From NCBI GenBank assembly GCA_946644025.1, contig CAMPCG010000047.1, positions 1 to 13,197 of the forward strand: 13,197 nt of DNA, given 5' to 3'. This document shows, piece by piece, positions 1-6,713 of this stretch. The position numbers and the translations under genes are program-made. The notes below the pieces were generated by a model. It was given only the letters and a program-made list of their open reading frames with translations. It ran no database searches and had not been told where the DNA came from. The number at the start of each line of letters is the position of its first letter. The first letter of the stretch is position 1. The stretch comes from an uncultured Prevotellaceae bacterium (lineage in GTDB: Bacteria > Bacteroidota > Bacteroidia > Bacteroidales > Bacteroidaceae).

Positions 1-1506
1 GGTCAGCATGAAGGCGGTAGGCACCTTGGCGGCCTTCTCGGTGGTCAGGCGCAGGGTCTCGAAGTCCGATGCCAGGCGGCTGGTCTTCAGTGCCGGCACG
101 TCGGGGTCGCTGCTGTGCTTGCAGGTGCAGTCGCAGGAGAGCGGCTCCTTGCCCTCGCTCTTCTCGGTGAAGTTGGGGAACTGGTTGGTGCCGAGTATGA
201 ACTCCTTTCGCTTGGCGGCGTCGCCGTGGCGCTTCACGTTCGTGGCGTTGATGGCCTCCTGGATGGTGCCTTTCTTCACGGCCTCGAGGAATCCGCCCTC
301 CTCCTCCACCTTGAGGAAGAGTTTCCAGGCCTCGCGGGCCAGTGCGTCGGTCAGGTGCTCGATGTAGTACGAGCCGGCTCCCGGGTCTACGATGCGGTCG
401 AAGTGGCTCTCCTCCTTGATGATGAGCTGCTGGTTGCGGGCGATGCGCTCGGAGAAGTCCGACGGCTTCTCGTAGGGAGCGTCGAAGGGAGTGACCACCA
501 GCGAGTGTACGCCGCCGAGTGCTGCCGACATGGCCTCTGTCTGCGAGCGCAGCAGGTTGACGTAGCTGTCGAACACGGTCTGGTTGTAGGTCGACGTCGA
601 GGCGTTGATGACCATTTTGCAGGCGCAGTCGCACTTCGGCTCGTACTGCTTCACGATCTGAGCCCAGAGCAGGCGTGCTGCGCGGAACTTGGCAATCTCC
701 ATGAAGTAGTTCTCCGAGACGCCCATGTAGAACTTGATCTTCTTTGCAGCGAGGTCCACGTCGATGCCGGCGTCAGTCAGTTCCTGCAGGTACTCGTTGC
801 CCCATGCCAGTGCGTAGCCCAGCTCCTGTACGATGTAGGCGCCGCTGTTGTTGAGCAGGTCGGAGTGTACCATGACGCAGCGCAGGTTGGGGTAGTCCTT
901 CAGCTTCTCCACGAGCTTGGGCATGTCGGGCAGCAGCATGGTGGTGTCCTTGCCCTTCTTCAGCATACGCTCGATGGGGTCGAAGCCCAGTCCGCCGACA
1001 ATCTTCTCCTTGTCGTAGCCCTCTTTCTCGAAGTAGGCCGTGAGCAGGTCGGCCAGCTCGAGGGCGTGGCGCTGGCAGACACGGTAGCTCACCTCGACGC
1101 AGTCCAGGCGTATGTCCTTGAGCAGCGTCTCGATGAACTCAGCGTTCAGCTCGGCGTGTCCCAGCCGGAAGCCGATGCTGTCGACGCCCTTCATCAGGAT
1201 GTCGAGGGCCTTCTTGTTGGCCTCCACGGGGTCGTCTACGACGATGTTTTGGCGGATGTACCATTCGTTCGAGTCCTTCTTGTTGCCGCGAACGAACGGG
1301 AACTCGCCCGGCAGTGCGTCGGGGGTCTTCAGGTCCTTCAAGTCCTCGCGGCGGTAGAAGGGCTGCACGTTAAAACCTTCGTTGGTTCTCCACACGAGCC
1401 GTTTCTGGAAATCGGCACCTTTCAGGTCCACCTCAATCTTGTCCAGCCATTCCTGGGTGGTAGGCGCCTGAAACTCGGTGAAGAGTTTCTCTTTGATGTT
1501 TGACAT
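1..1506 (-). CDS. mutA: Methylmalonyl-CoA mutase small subunit (partial, 3' end outside window)
   Basis: The reading frame runs unbroken from ATG at 1506 to base 1, giving 502 residues with the C-terminus missing. The protein matches the small (beta) subunit of B12-dependent methylmalonyl-CoA mutase. Diagnostic stretches are TTQEWLDKIEVDLKG (16-30), the TEAMSAALGG block (323-332) and DPGAGSYYIE (374-383), which are typical of the mutase TIM-barrel domain. In this family the small subunit is structural, and the large subunit MutB binds cobalamin and isomerises succinyl-CoA and (R)-methylmalonyl-CoA for propionate metabolism. MutB normally lies just downstream, which here is beyond the left edge. 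A Bacteroidota promoter lies 48-78 bp upstream of the ATG, so mutA starts its own transcript. Two CxCxC clusters (C292/C294/C296 and C458/C460/C462) are not ones I associate with this family. The family call is secure; whether mutB follows is inference. Confidence 0.95.
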   Translation of the reverse strand, partial: MSNIKEKLFTEFQAPTTQEWLDKIEVDLKGADFQKRLVWRTNEGFNVQPFYRREDLKDLKTPDALPGEFPFVRGNKKDSNEWYIRQNIVVDDPVEANKKALDILMKGVDSIGFRLGHAELNAEFIETLLKDIRLDCVEVSYRVCQRHALELADLLTAYFEKEGYDKEKIVGGLGFDPIERMLKKGKDTTMLLPDMPKLVEKLKDYPNLRCVMVHSDLLNNSGAYIVQELGYALAWGNEYLQELTDAGIDVDLAAKKIKFYMGVSENYFMEIAKFRAARLLWAQIVKQYEPKCDCACKMVINASTSTYNQTVFDSYVNLLRSQTEAMSAALGGVHSLVVTPFDAPYEKPSDFSERIARNQQLIIKEESHFDRIVDPGAGSYYIEHLTDALAREAWKLFLKVEEEGGFLEAVKKGTIQEAINATNVKRHGDAAKRKEFILGTNQFPNFTEKSEGKEPLSCDCTCKHSSDPDVPALKTSRLASDFETLRLTTEKAAKVPTAFMLT

Positions 1507-1553
1507 AGTTTGTAATTTAGTGATTATATATAATGTGTAATTATACTTGTCTG

Positions 1554-1584
1554 CAAAGGTACTACAATTTGCCATTCCAGCAAA
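1554..1584 (-). promoter_or_regulatory. Bacteroidota-type promoter of mutA
   Basis: On the minus strand, TTTG (1584-1581), a 19-bp spacer and TACCTTTG (1561-1554) match the Bacteroidota primary sigma consensus. Transcription should start near 1549, giving an AT-rich leader of about 43 nt before the mutA ATG. Confidence 0.8.
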
Positions 1585-1636
1585 ACAATAAGATATTATT
1601 TATATTTCATTCACTTTTCGCCCTCTCCGGGGCGGG

Positions 1637-1692
1637 TTGGGCGTTGGGTGATGGGTATTGGGTAGTGGGTGTTGGCTGTTGGGTGATAGGTG
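1637..1692 (+). repeat. Degenerate G-rich 7-bp tandem repeat (consensus TTGGGTG, 8 units)
   Basis: Eight consecutive heptamers can be read: TTGGGCG, TTGGGTG, ATGGGTA, TTGGGTA, GTGGGTG, TTGGCTG, TTGGGTG, ATAGGTG. It is preceded by GGGGCGGG (1629-1636) and followed by GGG. The G-rich strand therefore carries nine GGG tracts with short spacers, enough for a G-quadruplex. The array lies between two divergent promoters, about 50 bp beyond the mutA -33 box and about 140 bp upstream of the plus-strand -33 box. GGGTTGGG (1634-1641) can also pair with CCCAACCC (1722-1729). Confidence 0.8.
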
Positions 1693-1829
1693 GGACGCTC
1701 GTTTGATTCGTATCCCCACCCCCCAACCCCTACAGTGAACGCCATAACTCTTTTTCGTTTATTGTGCGGCCTGCGAGGCCGCCACCGCCAAGTTATAACA
1801 CCCATCACCCCCAAAAAACATCCCGAAAA

Positions 1830-1861
1830 TTTGTCAGATTCGATATTATGTAGTAACTTTG
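1830..1861 (+). promoter_or_regulatory. Bacteroidota-type promoter of the secreted dockerin/FISUMP protein
   Basis: TTTG (1830-1833), a 20-bp spacer and TAACTTTG (1854-1861) fit the consensus. The expected start site near 1866 lies downstream of the TTG at 1859, so that codon cannot start translation. This supports the ATG at 1952. Confidence 0.8.
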
Positions 1862-1951
1862 TACCCTGATTTAATGGGAGGTACGTGTCTGCATGGTGCT
1901 GACCGCCCCCCTTGGGTTAAGACAATTCATTCACATAAACTGCATTATACT

Positions 1952-3622
1952 ATGAACCGTAACATTTCCATTTTCAGCCGCGCGGGGTTCTTGCCGCGCC
2001 TCCTGCTCGTTTGTCTGCTCGCCCTGGACGCCACCACCTCGATGGCATATACGGAATACTACAACCTGTGGGTATGCGGTGTGCGCGTCACCAGTGCTAA
2101 CCAGAAAGATATCCCCGTTGGTTCGGGCAAAGCCTCCTACGCCCCCGACTACCATATACTGACGCTCGACGGTGTGAAATTCAGCTCGTCGAGGAGCGGA
2201 GACTACGCCATCAGCAACGGCAGTTATGGCTCGAACGTTGCCGGCGATGCGCTCCGCATCGATGTCGTGAGCGACTGCACCTTCGACTGCGCCGACCAGG
2301 GCCTGCACCTCAATGGTGGCGTCACCTACATCACTGGTAGCGGAAAGCTCATCGTGAAGTCCGGACACGAGGCCGCCGTGTGGATGGCCGACGGCAGCTC
2401 GCTCAACCTGAAGGATGCCGACGTGAGCTTCACCAGCAGCTCCGAGGCCGCCATACAGGGACAGTCGTGGTGGAAGTCGGAGGTGGTCAACGTATACCAC
2501 TCACGCCTCGAGGCCTACTCGCCGACCTACACCACCGACCAGATATCGGAGCTGAACCTCGTGGACAGCCGCTTCGCCGACGTGGGCTCGCGGTTGGGCT
2601 CCCTGTTCGGATTCGACGCTACGCAGGGCGGCAGCGTCACCTATGCCGAGGCGGCCTACCAGGGACGGGTCATCATCGAACCTTACGAGCCTGCTGAGCC
2701 TACGGTAAAGAAGAAGGGCGACGTCAACGACGACAATAATGTGGATGTGGCCGACATTGCAAGCATCATCGACGTGATGTCGGGGAAAGTGGGCGACTCG
2801 GCCGCATCTGCCGACGTGAACAGTGACGGCAATGTGGACGTGGCCGACATTGCGATGGTCATAGACATCATGGCCGGAAAGCCTGTTGAAGAGCCTGTCG
2901 TGTATAACGTCCCCGAAGGTGTCCAGGCGGTAGACATGGGAGAGTACAACGGCATACTGTGGGCCAACATGAACGTTGGTGCCACGGAACCTTGGGAGGC
3001 CGGCCTCTACTTCGCCTGGGGAGAAACCGAGGGCCACACCGCCGACACCAGCGACGGGCGGATCTTCGACTGGTCCAGCTACAAGTGGATAACCAGCGGG
3101 CAGAGCGGCGAGTATTGGGTGAACAAGTATCAGGTGGATGACGGCTTAACCGATGGATGTTGGTACGAGTTTGACTGGGAAAAGGTGAACTACCGCTTCG
3201 TAGGTGACGGCAAGAGGGAACTGGAAAGGGCCGACGACGCCGCCCGCGCCAACTGGGGCGGAAAGTGGCGGATGCCCACCTGGTCGGAATTCGCTGTGCT
3301 GTGCGACAGGACCGACAACGAGCTGATTACCGTGAATGGCGTGACCGGGTGGCGCTTCACGAGCAAGATACAAAATGCCGACGGCACTTACAACTCTATT
3401 TTCCTCCCCGCCGCTGGCTTCCGCACTGGCATTTTGCTCAAAGGGAATAACTCCCAAGGCAGGTATTGGTCGAGTGACCTTTTTAATGATTGGACTCCTT
3501 CTGCACGCCCCATGTACTTCTATCCGTTTTATCCGGATGATCCGTCCAGTTATAAAATGGATCTGGGCTGGAAGGTGAGTCGCTTCATAGGGTGTACCAT
3601 TCGCCCTGTGATGTTTAAGTAG
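1952..3622 (+). CDS. Secreted beta-rich protein with two dockerin repeats and a C-terminal FISUMP-like domain
   Basis: The product is 556 residues from ATG 1952. The open frame extends to a TTG at 1859, but that codon overlaps the promoter, and a signal peptide begins exactly at 1952 (MNRNISIFSR, hydrophobic 12-28, likely cleavage after SMA at 30-32). Residues 33-245 are rich in short beta strands and resemble the carbohydrate-binding-type beta-helix domains of Prevotella secreted proteins. Two dockerin-like calcium loops follow: D257-x-N259-x-D261 with D265 and D268, and D288-x-N290-x-D292 with D296 and D299. Residues about 320-556 look like a FISUMP/DUF1566-type surface domain (GILWANMNVGA, YFAWGETE, GGKWRMPTWSEF, FLPAAGFR, GRYWSS). 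It is probably exported and surface-associated, with binding rather than catalysis as its role; no catalytic motif is visible. A truncated paralogue lies at 5535-6650. The architecture is clear; the ligand is unknown. Confidence 0.85.
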   Translation: MNRNISIFSRAGFLPRLLLVCLLALDATTSMAYTEYYNLWVCGVRVTSANQKDIPVGSGKASYAPDYHILTLDGVKFSSSRSGDYAISNGSYGSNVAGDALRIDVVSDCTFDCADQGLHLNGGVTYITGSGKLIVKSGHEAAVWMADGSSLNLKDADVSFTSSSEAAIQGQSWWKSEVVNVYHSRLEAYSPTYTTDQISELNLVDSRFADVGSRLGSLFGFDATQGGSVTYAEAAYQGRVIIEPYEPAEPTVKKKGDVNDDNNVDVADIASIIDVMSGKVGDSAASADVNSDGNVDVADIAMVIDIMAGKPVEEPVVYNVPEGVQAVDMGEYNGILWANMNVGATEPWEAGLYFAWGETEGHTADTSDGRIFDWSSYKWITSGQSGEYWVNKYQVDDGLTDGCWYEFDWEKVNYRFVGDGKRELERADDAARANWGGKWRMPTWSEFAVLCDRTDNELITVNGVTGWRFTSKIQNADGTYNSIFLPAAGFRTGILLKGNNSQGRYWSSDLFNDWTPSARPMYFYPFYPDDPSSYKMDLGWKVSRFIGCTIRPVMFK

Positions 3623-3715
3623 TACATCTTCCCGTTCCGCTTGACCCGGCAAGGCTGAGGCCCTTATGCATCCGATAGGGACCGTCAGACCGGTAAATCC
3701 TGTCGGACAGCAGAA

Positions 3716-3748
3716 AAATCCCCGAAAGGTTTGGCCGTTCGGGGATTT
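3716..3748 (+). terminator. Perfect 11-bp hairpin after the dockerin gene, with the next promoter's -33 box in its loop
   Basis: AAATCCCCGAA (3716-3726) pairs perfectly with TTCGGGGATTT (3738-3748) around an 11-nt loop (3727-3737). It lies 94 bp past the stop of the upstream gene and is a plausible terminator, although no long T run follows. The loop contains the TTTG -33 element of the downstream gene. A near-identical hairpin on the minus strand at 9796-9828 has the same stem length, loop length and distance to its -7 box. Confidence 0.7.
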
Positions 3749-3761
3749 CTTCGTAACTTTG
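3730..3761 (+). promoter_or_regulatory. Bacteroidota-type promoter of the AAA-ATPase/PD-(D/E)XK gene, embedded in the hairpin
   Basis: TTTG (3730-3733), a 20-bp spacer and TAACTTTG (3754-3761) match the consensus. The -33 box is in the hairpin loop, the right stem arm fills most of the spacer, and the -7 box begins 5 nt after the stem. The expected start near 3766 gives a short leader of about 24 nt ending at ATG 3790. Confidence 0.8.
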
Positions 3762-3789
3762 CCACACAATTTTATAAATAGTAATTACT

Positions 3790-5412
3790 ATGGCTTCGTC
3801 ACTGCGCAAATACCCCGTTGGGATTCAGAGTTTCGAGAAGATCCGCTCCGACGGATATGTATATGTGGACAAAACCGCGCTCATCTACAAGATGATTACA
3901 GGCGGCTGCCCCTATTTCCTGAGCCGTCCGCGGCGCTTCGGCAAGTCGCTGCTGGTGGACACGCTGGCCAAGGTATTCGACGGCCGCCGCGAGCTGTTCG
4001 AGGCGTTCACCACGCGCCAGGGCATTGAGCAGCCCCGGCTGTTCATCGCCCAGAGCGACTGGGAGTGGGAGCGCTACCCCGTGCTGCGCTTCGACTTCAG
4101 CGCGGGTGACCTGACGACCATCGGGCAGCTCGACCGCTTCATCGACTTCACACTCTCCCGCTATGAGGAGCACTATGGCCTCACGCCCGGGGAGCGTGCC
4201 GACTTCAATGTGCGGATGATCAACCTCATCCACACCGCCGAACGTCAGGTGGGCCGCAAGGTGGTGGTGCTGGTCGACGAGTACGACAACTTCATACTCC
4301 ACAGCCTGGGCGACGCCGACAAGCAGAAGCAGGCCCGCCAGCGCTTCCAGAACCTCTTCGCCCCGCTGAAGAGCGAGGACGAGCACCTGCAGTTCGTCTT
4401 CATCACCGGCATCTCGAAGTTTTCGCAGATGGGCATCTTCAGCCGTCTGAACCAGCTGATGAACATCTCCATGGCCCCGGACTACGAGACCCTCTGCGGC
4501 ATCACCGAGGAGGAGCTCGTCACCGCGTTGCGTCCCGACATCGAGCAGATGGCCGCGAGGAACGGCCTGGACTACGACGCGATGTTCGACATGTTGAAGG
4601 CGAACTATGACGGCTACCACTTCAGCAGGACCAAGACCGATATATACAACCCGTTCAGTTTGTTCAACGCCCTGAAGTCGGGCGAAGTGTCCAGCTACTG
4701 GTTCGAGAGCGGTACCACGCGTGCCCTCATCGACATGCTGGCGCAGATGCCGAGGCTGGACATCACCGACGTGGATGGTGCGCCCTGTCTGGCCGAAGAT
4801 TTCGACGTGGCTTTCGACAGCTACCAGTACCCCCTGCCCGTGCTCTACCAGAGCGGTTACCTCACCATCAAGGAATACCGCCCCAGCCGTGAGCAGTATG
4901 TGCTGGGCTTCCCCAACAGGGAGGTGCGCAAAGGGTTCTCCATCTGTCTCTACCGCTACGCCACCAACAGCTATCCCGGCGACCGTAACCGCTCAATGTT
5001 CCAGAACGCCTACCTCGACTTCCGCGACGACGGCGACCTCACTGCCTTTGTCGAGGCCCTGAAGGTGTTCTTCTCGGGTATGCCCTATATGCTCAACAGT
5101 GATAATGAGCAACACTTCCATGCCATTCTCTATACGCTCTTCGTCTCGTTCGGTGCCGACGTGGTGGCCGAGGACCTCTCGGCCAAGGGCCGCGCCGACC
5201 TGACGCTGAAGATGCCGAGGGGAATCTACGTAATAGAGCTGAAATATGACAAGAGCGCCGACGAGGCCCTGCAGCAGATTGACGAGCGCGGCTACGCCCG
5301 CAAGTACGCCATGGACGGCCGCCCGGTCACGAAGGTGGGCCTCGCCTTCTCCCGCGAAGAAAGGAATATCACCGAGTGGAAGAGCCGCGAGGAGACCGCC
5401 ACGACGGATTAA
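3790..5412 (+). CDS. AAA-ATPase-like protein with C-terminal PD-(D/E)XK nuclease domain (PF09820 + PF08011 type)
   Basis: The product is 540 residues, the usual size for this highly paralogous Bacteroidota family. The N-terminal half carries the family opening (YPVGIQSFEKIRSDGYVYVDKT, in two overlapping blocks at 8-28), a Walker A-like SRPRRFGKSLL (45-55), a Walker B-like VVVLVDEYD (158-166) and a sensor-like VFITGISKF (203-211). The C-terminal part has a PD-(D/E)XK signature: D470 in GRADLT, then E483 and K485 in YVIELKY, followed by a conserved-looking QQIDERGYARKY. All expected catalytic residues are present, so it should be an active ATP-dependent nuclease, but the biological role of the family is not established; defence, DNA repair and mobile-element functions are all possible. 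It has its own promoter and lies between a complete dockerin gene and a truncated copy of the same family. I see no terminal inverted repeats or transposase beside it. Confidence 0.9.
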   Translation: MASSLRKYPVGIQSFEKIRSDGYVYVDKTALIYKMITGGCPYFLSRPRRFGKSLLVDTLAKVFDGRRELFEAFTTRQGIEQPRLFIAQSDWEWERYPVLRFDFSAGDLTTIGQLDRFIDFTLSRYEEHYGLTPGERADFNVRMINLIHTAERQVGRKVVVLVDEYDNFILHSLGDADKQKQARQRFQNLFAPLKSEDEHLQFVFITGISKFSQMGIFSRLNQLMNISMAPDYETLCGITEEELVTALRPDIEQMAARNGLDYDAMFDMLKANYDGYHFSRTKTDIYNPFSLFNALKSGEVSSYWFESGTTRALIDMLAQMPRLDITDVDGAPCLAEDFDVAFDSYQYPLPVLYQSGYLTIKEYRPSREQYVLGFPNREVRKGFSICLYRYATNSYPGDRNRSMFQNAYLDFRDDGDLTAFVEALKVFFSGMPYMLNSDNEQHFHAILYTLFVSFGADVVAEDLSAKGRADLTLKMPRGIYVIELKYDKSADEALQQIDERGYARKYAMDGRPVTKVGLAFSREERNITEWKSREETATTD

Positions 5413-5448
5413 CAGGTAGGGCGGAGTCGTATTTATAATAGGTATATA

Positions 5449-5480
5449 TTTGGCCGTATGAAAGAAAAGCCGTAACTTTG
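5449..5480 (+). promoter_or_regulatory. Bacteroidota-type promoter upstream of the truncated paralogue
   Basis: TTTG (5449-5452), a 20-bp spacer and TAACTTTG (5473-5480) form a full-consensus promoter. The remnant of the dockerin-type gene starts within about 10-50 bp downstream, so the promoter directs transcription into a coding fragment that has no start codon in context and no signal peptide. The sequence does not resemble the promoter of the intact paralogue at 1830-1861 beyond the consensus boxes. Confidence 0.75.
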
Positions 5481-5534
5481 CAGCGCACACGTCGCCTCCT
5501 ACTGCAAAGCGGAGTAATAACTATAAGTTATATC

Positions 5535-6650
5535 GTGAAGTCCGGACAAGATGCCGCCCTCTGGATGGCCGACGGCAGCACGCTCAACCTGAAGGACACC
5601 CACGTGAGGCTCACCACCAGCTCCGAGCCGGCCATAAAGGGACAGTCGTGGTGGAAGGCGGAGGTGGTCAACGTCAACCACTCCAGGCTCGAGGCTTACT
5701 CGCCGACCTACACCACCGACCAGATTTCGGACCTGAACCTCATCCGCAGCCGCTTCGCCGGAGTGGGCTCGCGGTCGGGAGACTTGTTCGGATTCGACGC
5801 CACGCAGGGCGGCAGCATCACCTACGATGAGGCGGCCTACCAGGGACGGGTCATCATCGAGCCCTACGAGCTCTATTTCTACAGTATCTATCTTGATGGA
5901 ACTGAGATAACCAGCGAGAACATGGACGACCCCATGGGCGACGGAGCCTTCAGCTACGACCCCGAGAGCAACACGCTCACCTGGAAGAAGGACGCTGGCT
6001 GCACGATTCAGAACCACAATGAAGGCCTGACGCTGCAGGTGGCCGAAGACGTCGCGTCGACCTGTTCGGGCTCGGCCATCGAGGTCTACGACAACATGAC
6101 CATCAGTGGGCCGGGCAAGCTGACCTGCAAGGGCAACATCTGGACCAATAGGGCACAGCTCACCATCGCCGACGCCAACGTGACGTGTGACCAGCTGTGC
6201 GGCAACGACGGGGCGGCGGACGCCCTCGTGGTGAAGAACGCCACGGTGAAGGCCACCCGCGTGTCGGCCTTCGTGGGACAGGACGGCCTGGTGGTCATCA
6301 CCGGCGTCACCATCGAGCCGGTAACGCCGAAGAAGAAAGGCGACGTGAACAACGACAATAATGTGGACGTGGCCGACATAGCAAGCATCATCGACTACAT
6401 GGCCGGGGCCACTATTCCCGATGCGTCAGCATCGGGCCGAGCCGACGTGAACGGCGACGGCAACGTCGACGTGGCCGACATATCGACGGTCATCGACATC
6501 ATGGCCGGAAAGATTGTTGAAGAAGACCCAGTCATGGGCAGTGCCCCCGCTGGCGTAGAGGCCGTAGACCTGGGACTGCCCAGCGGCACACGGTGGGCCA
6601 GCATGAACGTCGGCGCCGAGAAGCCCGCGGGGACTGTGTTCGCGCCGTAA
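5535..6650 (+). pseudogene. Paralogue of the secreted dockerin/FISUMP protein, truncated at both ends
   Basis: The frame is open from before 5535 to the stop at 6648-6650, but there is no signal peptide and no in-frame ATG before 5565. Residues from GTG 5535 align with residues 135-247 of the intact protein at about 80 percent identity (my count). Unlike that protein, a second related beta-rich module follows (about 5872-6330, opening YSIYLDGTEITSEN). Two dockerin repeats come next (about 6331-6408 and 6439-6513), nearly identical to those of the intact gene. The C-terminal FISUMP-like domain stops after about 30 residues (VDLGLPSGTRWASMNVGAEK) where the intact copy continues for some 200 more. 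Weak homology upstream to about 5491 suggests the original 5' part was replaced by other DNA carrying a promoter. It is most likely a non-functional remnant; a cytoplasmic product from GTG 5535 cannot be excluded. Confidence 0.75.
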
Positions 6651-6677
6651 TCCGAAAGTAGCACCCCCTAAAAACCC

Positions 6678-6712
6678 ACCCCCTGCCCCTCCTCTTGGGA
6701 GAGGCAGGGGGT
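6678..6712 (-). terminator. GC-rich terminator between convergent genes, mainly for obgE
   Basis: ACCCCCTGCC (6678-6687) pairs perfectly with GGCAGGGGGT (6703-6712), and one mismatch further in three more pairs form. On the minus strand the stem begins right after the obgE stop codon and is followed by GGGTTTTTAG, which fits an intrinsic terminator for obgE. On the plus strand no T run follows, so termination of the pseudogene transcript there is less certain. Confidence 0.75.
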
Positions 6713-6713
6713 C

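Larger units (their letters stand above)
1507..1951. other. Divergent intergenic region between mutA and the secreted dockerin protein
   Basis: This 445-bp stretch holds no credible gene. From left to right it contains the mutA leader and promoter (1507-1584), an AT-rich spacer, a G-rich heptamer repeat (1637-1692), a C-rich patch (1714-1730), a GC-rich hairpin (1766-1772 pairing with 1776-1782, GCGGCCT/AGGCCGC, 3-nt loop), the promoter of the next gene (1830-1861) and its roughly 85-nt leader. ATAACT (1744-1749) can also pair with AGTTAT (1792-1797), which would enclose the GC hairpin in a larger fold. A minus-strand open frame at 1611-1814 is dismissed because it translates the repeat. Confidence 0.6.

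Noticed and set aside
115..1503. Plus-strand open frame of 462 codons opposite mutA
   Set aside because: It is the antisense shadow of mutA: low-complexity Leu/Val/Gly-rich product, no promoter, and the minus strand encodes an unmistakable mutase.
1611..1814. Minus-strand open frame of 67 codons in the intergenic region
   Set aside because: Its product is a translation of the heptamer repeat and the hairpin; there is no promoter or recognisable domain.
3700..3710. CTGTC-G-GACAG as a second hairpin before the promoter module
   Set aside because: The one-base centre cannot form a stable hairpin loop and the five-base arms are too short to call a site.
3799..4620. Minus-strand open frame of 273 codons inside the ATPase-nuclease gene
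   Set aside because: The plus strand encodes a complete family member with catalytic motifs; the antisense product is Val/Leu/Gly/His-rich like other shadows in this GC-rich DNA.
3623..5530. Insertion sequence or transposon carrying the ATPase-nuclease gene
   Set aside because: I found no terminal inverted repeats, target duplication or transposase; only the gene context suggests mobility.
1952..6650. Cellulosome-like cluster because of the dockerins
   Set aside because: There is no cohesin, scaffoldin or glycoside hydrolase in the window.
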